DNA of 64,000 bases, taken from Parazoarcus communis. Lineage in GTDB: Bacteria; Pseudomonadota; Gammaproteobacteria; Burkholderiales; Rhodocyclaceae. Location: positions 992,001-1,056,000 of the forward strand of contig NZ_CP022187.1 in the NCBI RefSeq assembly GCF_003111645.1, in the 5' to 3' direction. The position numbers and the translations under genes were made by a program. The notes beneath the pieces are model-generated. The model ran no database searches and was not told where the DNA came from. It worked only from the letters and a program-made list of their open reading frames with translations. Positions 1 to 11,100 of the stretch are shown here, piece after piece. Position 1 is the first letter of the stretch. Every line of letters starts with the position of its first letter.

Positions 1-26
1 CTGCAAGAACGCCTCCGCGAAGCCCC

Positions 27-3000
27 ATGCCCCGCTCAATCGACAAGCTGCTGCCCACCGTCTCCGCCCTTGCATTACCCAAGGCCGGCAAACGGATCGA
101 CCTGCCCCAACTGAGCGGGTCGGCTGACGCACTCGTGATTGCGCAGCTGGCAGGGCGCGGCCGGATGCTGGCGGTGGTGACCGCGAATCCGCTCGATGCG
201 CAGCGCCTCCAGGACGAAATCGCATGGCTTGCGCCAGGCCTGCGCCTGCATCTGCTGCCGGACTGGGAGACCCTGCCCTACGACAGTTTTTCGCCCCACC
301 AGGACCTGATCTCCGAACGGCTGTCCACCCTGTACGCGATCACCCGCAGTGAGGCCGACGTCGTCCTGGTCCCGGCCAGCACAGCCCTCTATCGCATGGC
401 GCCGCCAGCCTTTCTTGCGGCCTATACCTTTTTTCTCAAGCAGGGCGAGCAGCTGGACGTCGAGCAGCTGCGCATGCAGATGGCTGTCGCCGGCTATGCG
501 CACGTGACACAGGTCGTGAGCCCGGGCGAATTCTCGGTACGCGGCGGACTGGTGGACCTGTACCCGATGGGTTCGCCCCTGCCTTACCGGATCGATCTCT
601 TCGACGACGAAGTCGAGAGTATCAAGACCTTCGACCCCGACACGCAGCGCACCGTGTACCCGGTCAAGGAGATCCGCCTCTTGCCCGCGCGGGAATTTCC
701 GCTCGACGACAAGGGTCGCAGCCGCTTCCGTGGCCAGTTCCGCGAAACCTTCGAGGGCGACCCGACCCGGGCAACGATCTACAAGGATGTCTCCAACGGC
801 ATCGCGCCGGCAGGCATCGAGTATTACCTTCCGCTGTTCTTCGACGAAGTTGCCACGCTGTTCGACTACCTGCCCGCGGATACGCCGGTGCTCTTGCATC
901 GCGACGTGCCCGGCGCGATTGCCGAGTTCTGGCGCGACACGCGCTCACGCTACGATCTGCTCAAGGGAGATCGTACACGGCCGGTGATGCCACCGGAGAA
1001 ACTCTTCCTCAGTGACGAAGCCTTCTTCGTCGCACTGAAGGATCACCCCCGGCTGGTCCTTGGCAGCAGCAGTGAGAGCCCCGGCACGCCGGCCGCCCTG
1101 CCCCTTCCCGACATCGCGGTGGAGCGCAAGGCCAGCGATCCGCTGCACAAGCTCAAGGCCTTCTGCGCTGCATTCGACGGTCGGGTACTGCTGCTCGCGG
1201 ACTCGCCCGGACGGCGCGAAACCATGGCCGAATACCTGGCCGAATATGGCGTCAGGCCCGAAACCAGCGCCGATTTCGACGGCTTCGCTGTGTCCGGAGA
1301 GGCGATCGCGCTCGGCACGGCACCACTGGGTGCGGGTTTCATCCTGCCCGAAGCCAGGCTCGCCATCATTACCGAAACCGAGCTGTACGCCGCGACTGCA
1401 CGCACCCGTGCCCGCCGCGACAACCGCAAGGCCGCAACAATGGAGGGCTGGCTGCGCGATCTGTCGGAACTCAAGATCGGCGATCCCGTAGTGCACGTTT
1501 CGCACGGTATTGGCCGCTATCTTGGCCTGATCCACATGAACCTCGGTGAAGGGGATACCGAGTTTCTGCATCTCGAATACAACGGTGGCGACAAACTCTA
1601 CGTTCCGGTATCGCAACTGCACGTCATCACGCGTTATGCAGGCGCTGACCCGGAGAATCTCGACCTCCACCGGCTCGGTTCGGGACAATGGGAGAAGGCC
1701 AAGAAGAAGGCAGCGATGCAGGTGCGCGACACCGCTGCCGAACTGCTCTCGCTCTACGCCCAGCGAGCTGCCCGCCCGGGGCACCGCTTTGACTTCAAGC
1801 AACATGATCTGGAAGCCTTCGCCGAGGCCTTCGGGTTTGAAACCACCCCCGACCAGCAGGCGGCCATCGACGCCGTGGTAACCGACATGAAGTCGGGCCG
1901 CCCGATGGATCGCCTCGTCTGTGGCGACGTCGGCTTCGGCAAGACCGAAGTCGCGCTGCGTGCCGCCTTTATCGCGGTCGCGGACGGGAAGCAGGTGGTC
2001 GTCCTGTGCCCAACCACGCTCCTGGCCGAACAGCACTACCAGACCTTCGCAGACCGCTTCGCCGACTGGCCGATCAAGATCGCAGAACTGTCGCGCTTCA
2101 AGTCGGTCAAGGAACAGACGGAAGCACTGCTTCAGCTTGGCGAAGGCAAGGTCGACATCATCATCGGTACGCACCGCCTGTTGCAGAAGGACGTGGTGTT
2201 CAAACGCCTCGGCCTGGTGATCATCGACGAAGAGCACCGTTTTGGTGTGCGTCAGAAGGAGGCCCTCAAGCAGTTGCGCAGCGAGGTCGACATCCTCACC
2301 CTTACCGCCACCCCGATTCCGCGTACGCTGGGCCTTGCGATGGAGGGATTGCGTGAGTTCTCGGTGATCGCCACCGCGCCGCAAAAACGTCTGGCGATCA
2401 AGACCTTCGTACAGCGCTGGAGCAAGGGCATCGTGCGCGAGGCGGTGTTGCGCGAGTTCAAGCGCGGCGGTCAGGTCTACTTCCTGCACAATGAAGTCGA
2501 CACCATCGAGAACATGCGCAACGACCTCGCCGACCTGCTGCCCGAGGCCCGCATCGTGGTCGGGCACGGACAGTTGCCGGAGCGCGAACTCGAGCGCGTG
2601 ATGCGCGACTTCACCCAGCAGCGAGCCAACCTGTTGCTGTGCACCACCATCATCGAAACCGGCATCAACATCCCGACCGCCAACACCATCATCATGAATC
2701 GGGCCGACCGCTTCGGTCTGGCCCAGCTCCACCAGCTGCGTGGCCGCGTCGGACGCAGCCACCATCAGGCCTACGCCTACCTGCTGACCGACGCCAACGC
2801 CAAGCCGTCGGCTCAGGCACAGAAACGTCTGGAAGCCATCGCGATGATGGACGAGCTGGGCTCGGGTTTCTATCTGGCGATGCATGACCTCGAGATCCGC
2901 GGCGCAGGTGAGGTGCTGGGCGAACATCAGTCCGGGGAGATCCAGCAGATCGGCTTCAGTCTCTACACCGAGATGCTCAAGCATGCAGTCCGGGATCTTC

Positions 3001-3473
3001 AGGCGGGCAAGGAGCCCGATCTCAGCCAGCCGCTGGAAGTGGTCTCCGAGATCAACCTGCACACCCCCGCCCTGCTCCCCACCGAATATTGCCCTGACGT
3101 TCAGGAGCGCCTGACGCTATACAAGCGCCTGGCCAACTGCGAGGCTGAAGAAGAACTGCGCGATCTGCAGGAAGAACTCATTGACCGCTTCGGCGAACTC
3201 CCACCACAGGCCCTCGCGCTTCTCGAAACCCACCGCATGCGCCTTCTGCTCAAGCCCTGGGACGTACAGAAGCTCGACGCATCCGATGCGCAGATCAGCA
3301 TCCAGTTCGGCAAGGCTGCGCCCATCGATCCGGTCAAGGTCATCTTCCTGATCCAGAAGGACCGCAGCACCAAGATGGCCGGGCCGGACAAACTTATCCG
3401 CCGCGCCAGCCTCCCCGACCTCAAACAGAGAGTGAAAGCCGTACGTGATCTGCTGGACGCGGTGAAGGCTTGA
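27..3473 (+). CDS. mfd: Transcription-repair coupling factor Mfd
   Basis: A DNA translocase that removes RNA polymerase stalled at lesions and recruits UvrA for nucleotide excision repair in the cytoplasm. The product is 1148 residues, the usual Mfd length. The order visible is a UvrB-like N-terminal module (about 1-340), a CarD/RNA polymerase interaction domain (about 485-580, with HVSHGIGRY), a RecG-like helicase motor with Walker A GDVGFGKT at 633-640 and DEEH box at 734-737, and the C-terminal TRCF module (about 1000-1100). The ATG lies 26 bases from the window edge, so its promoter is not seen. The stop overlaps the TTG start of the following histidine kinase (TTGA), so the three genes may be co-transcribed. 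Identification is secure. Confidence 0.98.
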   Translation: MPRSIDKLLPTVSALALPKAGKRIDLPQLSGSADALVIAQLAGRGRMLAVVTANPLDAQRLQDEIAWLAPGLRLHLLPDWETLPYDSFSPHQDLISERLSTLYAITRSEADVVLVPASTALYRMAPPAFLAAYTFFLKQGEQLDVEQLRMQMAVAGYAHVTQVVSPGEFSVRGGLVDLYPMGSPLPYRIDLFDDEVESIKTFDPDTQRTVYPVKEIRLLPAREFPLDDKGRSRFRGQFRETFEGDPTRATIYKDVSNGIAPAGIEYYLPLFFDEVATLFDYLPADTPVLLHRDVPGAIAEFWRDTRSRYDLLKGDRTRPVMPPEKLFLSDEAFFVALKDHPRLVLGSSSESPGTPAALPLPDIAVERKASDPLHKLKAFCAAFDGRVLLLADSPGRRETMAEYLAEYGVRPETSADFDGFAVSGEAIALGTAPLGAGFILPEARLAIITETELYAATARTRARRDNRKAATMEGWLRDLSELKIGDPVVHVSHGIGRYLGLIHMNLGEGDTEFLHLEYNGGDKLYVPVSQLHVITRYAGADPENLDLHRLGSGQWEKAKKKAAMQVRDTAAELLSLYAQRAARPGHRFDFKQHDLEAFAEAFGFETTPDQQAAIDAVVTDMKSGRPMDRLVCGDVGFGKTEVALRAAFIAVADGKQVVVLCPTTLLAEQHYQTFADRFADWPIKIAELSRFKSVKEQTEALLQLGEGKVDIIIGTHRLLQKDVVFKRLGLVIIDEEHRFGVRQKEALKQLRSEVDILTLTATPIPRTLGLAMEGLREFSVIATAPQKRLAIKTFVQRWSKGIVREAVLREFKRGGQVYFLHNEVDTIENMRNDLADLLPEARIVVGHGQLPERELERVMRDFTQQRANLLLCTTIIETGINIPTANTIIMNRADRFGLAQLHQLRGRVGRSHHQAYAYLLTDANAKPSAQAQKRLEAIAMMDELGSGFYLAMHDLEIRGAGEVLGEHQSGEIQQIGFSLYTEMLKHAVRDLQAGKEPDLSQPLEVVSEINLHTPALLPTEYCPDVQERLTLYKRLANCEAEEELRDLQEELIDRFGELPPQALALLETHRMRLLLKPWDVQKLDASDAQISIQFGKAAPIDPVKVIFLIQKDRSTKMAGPDKLIRRASLPDLKQRVKAVRDLLDAVKA

Positions 3474-5404
3474 GCCAGGGCCAGTTAGCATCGTTCCGGC
3501 CTTCCTTCGCGCTCATCCGGACGCTGATCTTCTGTCTTGCCCTTCTGCCAGCACTTGCGCTGGCACAGGCCGGCGAGCCCGTTGCCCTTGCCGTTCTTGT
3601 CGATCCGGATGGAACGGAGACGATCGAGCGCATCAGCACGCCAGCGCGTGCGCACGAGTTTGTCGAGGTCACGAACGGGTTTTCCGCTGGCTACACGCGC
3701 AAGGTGCATTGGTTCCGCTTCACGCTCGGCGCTTCAACACATGACAACGCACCGATCTTGCTGGTCGCTCACCCCCCGTATCTAGACGACCTGCGACTGT
3801 TTGTCCCCGACTCGACCCGTCCGAATGGATTCGAGGTACGACGTGCGGGTGACCACCTTCCATTTTCCGCACGGGAGATTCCATACCGGGGATTCGTGTT
3901 CGCGCTCCGACCGGATCTCGAACAGAGTCAGACCTACTACATGCGTCTCGAGACCAGCAGCACGTCGGTGCTGAGCCTGACGAGATGGACGCCCAAGGAT
4001 TTCCAGGACTCGGCAACCCTTGAATACGGCTTGTTCGGACTGTTCTACGGCGTGATCGTCATGATCATTCTGGTCAATCTCTGGCCCAGTCTGTGGCGAA
4101 CCGAGGCCGTGTTCCGCTATTACCTGATCTACCTCGGGACGACGGTGCTGAACGTCCTGAGCGCAAACGGCTTCGTCGGGCAATACCTGCTCCCCAAGAT
4201 GCCCCTGCTTGCAGACAGCTGGACTTCAGTCAGTACCATGCTGGTGCTTGCGAGCGCAGCGCGCTTCTACCAACTGGTGCTTGAAGTCACGGACAAGAAT
4301 CCGGCTCTCCACATCTTCTATCGGTTCATGTCGTGGTTTCCCTTGCTCGGCATTCCGGTGGCCCTCATGGGCTACTACACGGAAGCGGTTCGCATTGGCA
4401 TGACGCTCGTCGTCGCGCTCACGCTCATCAGCCTCTATCGAAGCCTCTCCCTTGTTCGCTCCCGCCGCGCTGGCGCGACCTTCGTCGCGCTGGCCTGTGC
4501 ATCGGGGCTGTTCGGCAGCCTGGCCGGCGTTCTCACGCTGCTTGGTATCCTTCCGGGCAACTTCTGGCTGCTCCATGGCTTCCAGGCAGGAACGCTGGGT
4601 ACGGTGCTGGCCTTCCATCTTGCGTTGAGCGCGCGCTTCCGGACTCAGGAGCAAGAACACCGGAACGCACTCGAACGCGCGGCAAGAGCCGAAATCAGCG
4701 CCGAACAGGCGCACAGCGCAAGAACCCAGCAACAGCAGTTCATGGCCATGCTATCGCATGAACTGCGCACACCGCTGGCGATGATCCAGGGCGCCGCGCA
4801 TGGACTCAAGCTCCTCGATGCCAACGCAAAGCCGGAGGCGACCAAGCGTCACGGCCGGATTCAGCGCGGCATCGACAGGATCACCGACATGCTCAACCAG
4901 TTGCTTACCAGTGACCGCGTCGACGATGAGGGCCTGGTCGCGCAGATCGAGGAGACGGACCTGACTGAGGCCTGTCGGCAGGTAGTCAACGGTCTCGAAT
5001 CGCGGCAGCGTGTGCAGTTCAACGCCGGCTTTGGCATCCGGGCACGAGTGGACATCGCGCTTTTCCAGATCGTGGTCGGTAATCTGCTTGATAACGCACT
5101 CAAGTACTCGCCAGCGGGGAGTCCGGTCGCCTTGTCCGTCGTCGAATCCGAAAACGCCGTGCATGTTCGCGTCGACGACCACGGAAAGGGCGTTCCGGAA
5201 GAATTGGTGAAGAACCTGTTTCTCCGATATATTCGAGGCTCCTCCCTGGGAGATATTCCGGGCACAGGCCTCGGGCTCTACATCGTGCGCAAGATCGCAC
5301 GTCTCCACGGCGGCGAGGTTTGCCTTGAACGCAATGCACACGGTGGCTGCTGTTTTAGGGTGACATTTCCGCGCCAACCGGTTGCCGACTCTCCAAACTC
5401 ATGA
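3470..5404 (+). CDS. 7TMR-DISM sensor histidine kinase
   Basis: An inner-membrane sensor kinase of a two-component pair. It has a signal peptide (about 1-32), an extracytoplasmic DISMED2-type domain (about 45-170), seven hydrophobic helices of the 7TMR-DISM type (about 185-390), a short coiled linker, a HisKA domain with phosphoacceptor H430 in the SHELRTPL box, and a HATPase domain with NLLDNALKYS, DDHGKG and GTGLGLYIV. DISMED2 domains resemble carbohydrate-binding folds, so a sugar or cell-wall-like ligand is possible; this is family knowledge, not seen here. The only in-frame start before the signal peptide is TTG at 3470, overlapping the mfd stop and preceded by GGTGAAGG. The stop overlaps the response regulator start (ATGA). 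The ligand is unknown. Confidence 0.93.
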   Translation: MSQGQLASFRPSFALIRTLIFCLALLPALALAQAGEPVALAVLVDPDGTETIERISTPARAHEFVEVTNGFSAGYTRKVHWFRFTLGASTHDNAPILLVAHPPYLDDLRLFVPDSTRPNGFEVRRAGDHLPFSAREIPYRGFVFALRPDLEQSQTYYMRLETSSTSVLSLTRWTPKDFQDSATLEYGLFGLFYGVIVMIILVNLWPSLWRTEAVFRYYLIYLGTTVLNVLSANGFVGQYLLPKMPLLADSWTSVSTMLVLASAARFYQLVLEVTDKNPALHIFYRFMSWFPLLGIPVALMGYYTEAVRIGMTLVVALTLISLYRSLSLVRSRRAGATFVALACASGLFGSLAGVLTLLGILPGNFWLLHGFQAGTLGTVLAFHLALSARFRTQEQEHRNALERAARAEISAEQAHSARTQQQQFMAMLSHELRTPLAMIQGAAHGLKLLDANAKPEATKRHGRIQRGIDRITDMLNQLLTSDRVDDEGLVAQIEETDLTEACRQVVNGLESRQRVQFNAGFGIRARVDIALFQIVVGNLLDNALKYSPAGSPVALSVVESENAVHVRVDDHGKGVPEELVKNLFLRYIRGSSLGDIPGTGLGLYIVRKIARLHGGEVCLERNAHGGCCFRVTFPRQPVADSPNS

Positions 5405-6090
5405 ATATCGTCATCGTCGAAGACAACAACGACCTGCTGGACGATCTCTTGTTCGGGCTTGAGCATGCCGGTTTCAACGCACGCGGGGTGAGCAGTGCAA
5501 CGGCGCTGGACGACTTGGTCGGTGGCGGCGCGTTTACTCCAGATTTATTGATTCTGGATATCGGCCTGCCAGGTGAGGACGGTCATTCCATTGCCTGCCG
5601 AATGCGCGCAGACCAGACGGCACTCGGAATCATCATGCTCACCGCTCGCAGCGATACGCGTGAAAAGCTGAAAGCACTCGATGGCGGTGCCGATCACTAT
5701 CTGGTCAAACCGGTGAGCATCGATGAACTGGTTGCAGTCATACGGGCGCTCGGACGTCGCATTCCCGCTGCAGACGAGCCAAGCGAGCAGTGGCAGCTGA
5801 AGTGTCGCCAATACGGCGTCATCGCACCGTCTGGCGAACAAATGGAACTGACGGCCCTCGAAATGACGCTGATGCGTGCATTGGCCGAGCAGCAGGGTGG
5901 GCCTGTAAGCCGCCGTTCGATTGTTTCCGCAATGGGGCACGAATGGCTGGACTACGACCAGCGCCGACTCGACACGCTGATCAGTCGCCTGCGCCGCCGT
6001 TGGCGGGAGAAATCGGGTTTTCGGCTGCCACTCGAAACCGAACGGGGAGAAGGCTATCGGTTCAGCGCGCCTGTCGTGTTGATCGCCTGA
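5401..6090 (+). CDS. OmpR/PhoB-type response regulator
   Basis: A DNA-binding response regulator and the cognate partner of the preceding kinase, with which it overlaps by 4 nt. The receiver domain (about 1-120) has acidic residues E7 and D8, phosphoacceptor D53 in LILDIGLP, T81 and K103. A winged-helix trans_reg_C domain occupies about 130-225 and ends with the typical RGEGYRF motif. Length (229 residues) is normal. The next gene, 211 bases downstream, is the TpsB transporter of a two-partner secretion system. Proximity and a direct repeat in that gap suggest that this regulator controls the secretion genes, but this is inference. No clear terminator separates the two units. Confidence 0.94.
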   Translation: MNIVIVEDNNDLLDDLLFGLEHAGFNARGVSSATALDDLVGGGAFTPDLLILDIGLPGEDGHSIACRMRADQTALGIIMLTARSDTREKLKALDGGADHYLVKPVSIDELVAVIRALGRRIPAADEPSEQWQLKCRQYGVIAPSGEQMELTALEMTLMRALAEQQGGPVSRRSIVSAMGHEWLDYDQRRLDTLISRLRRRWREKSGFRLPLETERGEGYRFSAPVVLIA

Positions 6091-6228
6091 AAAGCACTCG
6101 GTCGCGGGCCGGAAGTGCGACAGTCTCATTAGCACTGACTAATTCAATAGTCGTAATGCCCAGCAACCCGTCGTTTTTTTGCAAACGACCGTGAGTTTTT
6201 ACCGTTTTCTGGCGTCTTGCCCGGCAAT

Positions 6229-6250
6229 TGTCAGGAAATGTAAGTTTCAG
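6229..6250 (+). promoter_or_regulatory. Direct repeat upstream of tpsB, candidate response-regulator site
   Basis: TGTCAG at 6229-6234 is followed by TGTAAG at 6239-6244, a 10-bp period on one face of the helix. TTTCAG, a weaker third copy, follows directly at 6245-6250. OmpR/PhoB-family dimers commonly bind tandem half-sites 10-11 bp apart, and the gene for such a regulator ends 138 bases upstream. The site lies about 55-75 bases before the tpsB start. No convincing sigma-70 -10 and -35 pair accompanies it, as might be expected for an activated promoter. This is suggestive only. Confidence 0.3.
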
Positions 6251-6301
6251 CAATCCGATAGCACCTAGCATCCGGGGCAGCTAGAAGCCACCGGACTGCC
6301 A

Positions 6302-8095
6302 ATGACTCGCCTCGCCGCCGTAACCGCACTGACGAAATGGGTAACGCCCCAACTCCTCCATGGTTTCAACCGCAGCCTGCCCGTGCTGGTTGCGCTCGCT
6401 CTGACCCTCACTCTGATCCCTCAGGCACGTGCTCAAGCCCCGGCCCAGGCCGATCGGGACGCAGCGGCCCGTCAGGCTGAGATCCTCCAGCGTCAGGACG
6501 AACTCAGACGACGTCAGGAGCTTGAGCGCCAGATTCCGCCTGATCGCAGTGGTGGCGGCATCGATACGCGCGGGCTGATGCCGCCGGTGGACGCCTCGGG
6601 CGCAGGCCTTACTTGCAGGGAGATCGACAAGATCTCCATCTCGGGCGCACCCAATCTGAGCACCTCGACGAGGGAAAGGATCGAGTCAGCGTTCTCCGGT
6701 CGTTGTCTCGGCGTTTCTGAGATCGAGCAAATCCTTGCGCTCATCACTCAGGACTACATATTCCGTGGCTTTGTCACCACACGCGCCTACCTGCCGCAGC
6801 AGGACCTAAGCACAGGTCAGCTCGAGATCCTCGTCATCGAAGGCGTCATCGAGAAAATTCTGCTGGAGGATGGTGCAGAGGGCAGCGTCAGGGCATCCAA
6901 CGCCTTCCCGGTCTCGGCTGGGGAGTTGCTGAACCTGCGGGACATCGAGCAGGGCATGGAGCAGATCAACCGCCTTGCATCCAACAACGCCGTGATGGAC
7001 ATCCGTCCGGGAGACGCCCCTGGCGGCAGCGTCGTCGCTGTCCGCAATGAACCGACCACGCCGTTTCACGCCTCGCTGTCGTACGACAACCAGGGCTCGA
7101 AGTCCACGGGTGACGAACAATACGGCGTCAGCCTTAGCGCCGACCGCCTGTTCGGACTGAACGAGTTTCTGCTGTACTCCCACCGTCAGTCCGCGCCTCA
7201 CGATGAAGATCGCAAGCTGTCGGAGAGCAACAGCCTGACCTTCGTTCTGCCGCTTGGATACTCGACCTTCACCTTCACCAAGAGCGAATCGCGCTACGTC
7301 AGCATGGTCAATGCCCCGAGCGGGCTCGACCTGCAAACGAGTGGTACCAGCGAGAGCGATATCTGGCGTCTGGATCGGACAGTGTTTCGTGATCAGACGA
7401 GCCGAGTCGGCCTCGCAGGCACCCTCACCATGAAGTCGTCGAAGAACTACCTCGAGGGACTTCTGCTCGGTGTCAGCAGCAGGCGTCTTTCAATCTTCGA
7501 TCTCGATACCACGCTCACGACCGGCTTTCTGGGTGGTTCGCTGACGCTCGAGCTCGGTTACGCCAGAGGCCTCGATTTTGCTGGCGCGCTCAAGGATGGT
7601 CCGAATCTTCCGCGCGAAGCACCGCGTGCGCAGTTCGAGAAGTACAAGTACGGCTACTACTTCAGCCGCCCTTTCCAGGTCGCAGGCCTTGATCTCGCAG
7701 TTACCAGCCAGCTGACCGGACAGATCGCAAAAGACACCCTGTACGGCTCGGAGCAGTTGTTGATCGGTGGCATCTATACCGTACGTGGCTTCGTTAACAA
7801 CACGCTTTCGGGTGATCACGGCTACTACGTGCGTAATGAACTCTCACTGCGCCGCACTTTCAGCATGAACGGCACGGCAATGCCGATGCGCTTCTACATG
7901 GCGCTCGACCAAGGCGAAGTCAGCAACCGGGTAGCCGGAGTTCCGCAGGGCCTTCTGCAAGGCGGCGCCGTCGGGGTGACGCTGTCCATCAAGGGCGGGA
8001 GCCTCGATGTCTTTACAGCCTACCCGATCGACATGCCTGACTTCCTGACGGCCGAAGAGCCCCAGACCTGGGTTCGCCTCAGCTACTCGCTATAA
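6302..8095 (+). CDS. Two-partner secretion transporter, ShlB/FhaC/HecB family (TpsB)
   Basis: An Omp85-superfamily outer-membrane pore that exports the TpsA protein encoded next. It has a long N-terminal extension with a signal peptide ending near ARAQA (about residue 45), a Gln/Arg-rich helix and linker (about 45-95, corresponding to the FhaC H1 plug and linker), two POTRA domains (about 100-255), and a C-terminal 16-strand barrel (about 255-597). The hallmark loop-6 motif VRGF is at 494-497, and the protein ends in an aromatic beta strand (LSYSL). Length (597 residues) is typical of the family. The tpsA gene follows within a few tens of bases, so they form one operon. Transport specificity for the adjacent TpsA is inferred from context. 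Confidence 0.95.
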   Translation: MTRLAAVTALTKWVTPQLLHGFNRSLPVLVALALTLTLIPQARAQAPAQADRDAAARQAEILQRQDELRRRQELERQIPPDRSGGGIDTRGLMPPVDASGAGLTCREIDKISISGAPNLSTSTRERIESAFSGRCLGVSEIEQILALITQDYIFRGFVTTRAYLPQQDLSTGQLEILVIEGVIEKILLEDGAEGSVRASNAFPVSAGELLNLRDIEQGMEQINRLASNNAVMDIRPGDAPGGSVVAVRNEPTTPFHASLSYDNQGSKSTGDEQYGVSLSADRLFGLNEFLLYSHRQSAPHDEDRKLSESNSLTFVLPLGYSTFTFTKSESRYVSMVNAPSGLDLQTSGTSESDIWRLDRTVFRDQTSRVGLAGTLTMKSSKNYLEGLLLGVSSRRLSIFDLDTTLTTGFLGGSLTLELGYARGLDFAGALKDGPNLPREAPRAQFEKYKYGYYFSRPFQVAGLDLAVTSQLTGQIAKDTLYGSEQLLIGGIYTVRGFVNNTLSGDHGYYVRNELSLRRTFSMNGTAMPMRFYMALDQGEVSNRVAGVPQGLLQGGAVGVTLSIKGGSLDVFTAYPIDMPDFLTAEEPQTWVRLSYSL

Positions 8096-8126
8096 GAGAA
8101 ACACTGCCATGAACGGACACGCCACC

Positions 8127-11100
8127 ATGAACCGCGCCTTTCGCCTGATCTGGAGCGCCGCCAGAGGCGCATATGTCGTTGCCCCCGAAAGCGCCAAGGG
8201 ACACGCGAAGAGCAGTTGCACCCCCTCCAGCCGTGCAATGCTGGTCGCGGCCATCGGCTCCGGCCTGTTTGGCGTGTCGTCCTGTGCCTTCGCACAGGTC
8301 AATGCAGCCACCACCGTGGTGCCGACCGGTGGAAACACGAACGCCTATATCGCGCCCAACGGCGTCCCGGTCGTCAATATCAACACCGCGAACGCCGCCG
8401 GACTGTCCCACAACAAGTACACCCGTTACGACGTCGAGTCAGTTGGCCTTGTGCTCAACAACGGCAATACGTCCGAGATCGCGCGCCAGTCACAACTCGC
8501 GGGCCAGGTCATGGCCAACGTAAACCTCGCGGCCGAAGCCCGAGTCATCCTCAACGAAGTCGTGTCGACCCGGCGCAGCACGCTCGCCGGCTTCACCGAA
8601 GTGCTCGGCGGGAAGGCCGACGTGATCGTCGCCAACCCCAACGGTATTACCTGTTCGGGTTGCGGCTTCATCAATACCGACCGCGCCACGCTCACCACCG
8701 GCATGCCAGGCTTCAATGCGGACGGCAGTCTTTCCCATTTCACCGTCACCCGCGGCGATATCCTGATCAACGGCACCGGACTCAATGCGAGCGCACAGCA
8801 AACGCTGGACCTCGTAACCCGTTCGATCAGGATCGACAGCCAGATAAACACCGCTGCCGACGGCTCGATCGGGGTCACGACGGGCGCCAACAAGTGGAGC
8901 TACGCAAGCCGTTCAGTAACGGGAACAGCAACCGCAGAAGGCGCCACACCCGAATACGCGATCGACTCCAGCGCCCTGGGCGGCATGTACGCGGGCCGCA
9001 TCCGGCTGATCGCGACCGAGGCTGGCGTAGGTGTGCGCATGCTCGGCGAAGCCGCAGCCACGGTCGACGATTTCACCCTGACCAGTGCCGGAAAGATCGA
9101 AATTCAGTCGACGATCAGCGCGGCCCGCGACAACAGCATTGCGTCCACCGCAGCGAGCGGAGCCGACGATGTGCTGCTCAACGGCAGCGGCGCGAAGCTC
9201 TCAGCGGGCAACGACCTCGCCATCACCGCAACGGCCGGACAGGTCCGCCTGGCAGAAGGCGAGCTGTTCGCATCCAGCGACCTGAGTGTCGATGCTGCAA
9301 CGATGAGCGATGCATCCACGGGCAAGGTGCGCTTTGCCGGCAAGGACTCGAGCGTCAACCTCAGTGGTGCAGCGAGCGCAAACGGATCGGTCTGGGGCGC
9401 GGGTGGCGATCTCGAGATCACCGCCGCAGACATTCAGACCAGCAACGGCGCCCGGCTCTACAGCGGCGCAAATAGTGCAGCGACAAGCCGCAGTCTGAGC
9501 ATCCGGGCCACGAGCGGCGATATCGACCTCGACGATACCGCAGTCCTGAGCACCGATGATGTGACATTGACCGCGAGCAACGGTGAGGTTGCACTTTCAG
9601 CCAGTACTGACGTTCAGGTTGCCGACGACCTCTCGGTCACTGCGATCATGGTCGTCAATAGTGGCGATGTCGCGGCGGGTGGTGATATCGAGGTGATTGC
9701 CCAAAGCGGTGGTTTCATCAACAGCGGTCGCGTTGAGTCTGGCGGCGAACTTGGCGTGGGCGACGCTACGCGCGCCACCGACCTGTTCAACCAGTCAGGC
9801 GGCGAACTGCTTGGCAAGACGCTTTCGGTGAACGCGGACACCGTTGAAAACAGCGGTACGGTACAGGCGGTCGATCGCACCACGGTCGATGCCACACGAT
9901 TCATCAATAGCGCCGGTTCGAGCTTCATCGCATCAACGACCTCGGCCGTTTCCGGCGTCGGTGACTTCAACATCAGTAGCACTTTCGACAACAGGGGACT
10001 GGTCCAGTCCGCCGGCGCACTCGACATTCAGGCGGGCTACACGCTCACCAACAGTGGGCAGATACTGGCGCTCCGGACCGGCAATGGAGGCAGTAACGGG
10101 GACCTCGACCTCAATGCGTGGACCATCGACAACAGCGGCACCATCGACGGGGGCGGCCTGCTGAACGCAACGGCAACGGCCACTACCGGAACGAGCTTTA
10201 CCAACAGTGGCGCATTGCAGGCGGGCGGTGCGATGCGCCTCGATGTCGGTAACGCGTTTCAGCAACTTGCGGCAGGCAAGATCATCGCTGACAGCACGCT
10301 CAATATCGGCTCAGCCAAAACCAGCTTCCTGCTCACCAACGCCGGGCGTCTCCAGTCCGCTGCACTGCTGACAATCGGCGGCGTCGGCCATCTGGTCAAC
10401 CTGAACAACCTTGCCGGTGGCAACGTCCTGAGCCAGGCTTCACTTGCTCTCACCGCGGGCACCATCAGCAACGCAGGTACGATCCAGGCCGCCACCGGCA
10501 GCACGGTGAATGCGACGAGCTTCACCAACAGTGGCAGCGCGTCGCGCCTCATTGTTTCAACGGCAGCCAATGCAGACGGCAGCCTTGCGGTCAGCGGCGC
10601 AATCGACAACCAGGGCACGATCCAGTCCGCAGGCGGCCTGAACGTGGTGGCCACGGCAGCGATCGCCAACAGCGGCACAGTCAAGACGACTGGACTGAAC
10701 GACACCCTTGCGCTGCAGGGCAACACCCTGAGCAACACCGGCTTCATCGACAGCGCAGATCTCGCCACGCTCACCGCAACCCGGACGGTAGGAGATGTGC
10801 TGACCAACAGTGGTCAGGTTCGCAGTACCGACACCCTGACGATCGTCAGTGGGGATGGCGTGTCGAACGTGGCGGGTGGCACCATGATCGGCGACGGCGC
10901 GGTCGACCTGACCGCCCTTGTCCTTACCAATGCAGGTCGCATTCAGTCCGGCACAGCCATGACGCTGGGTCGTGGCAGCCGTGTCGAAACGCTCGACAAT
11001 TCGGCCTCAGGCATCCTTTTCGCCGGCTCGACGATGAACATCCTCGCAGGATGGATCTCAAACCAGGGCAAGATCTATGGGAGCAGTGGCACGACGCTCA

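Noticed and set aside
945-3062. 705-codon open frame antisense to mfd
   Set aside because: It mirrors a secure gene, its composition is that of a complementary-frame shadow in GC-rich DNA, and it has no recognisable domain.
6170-6189. Hairpin with a run of seven T after the response regulator as terminator
   Set aside because: The T run is partly in the stem and loop of a 7-bp hairpin rather than after it, so the structure does not act as an intrinsic terminator in the usual sense.
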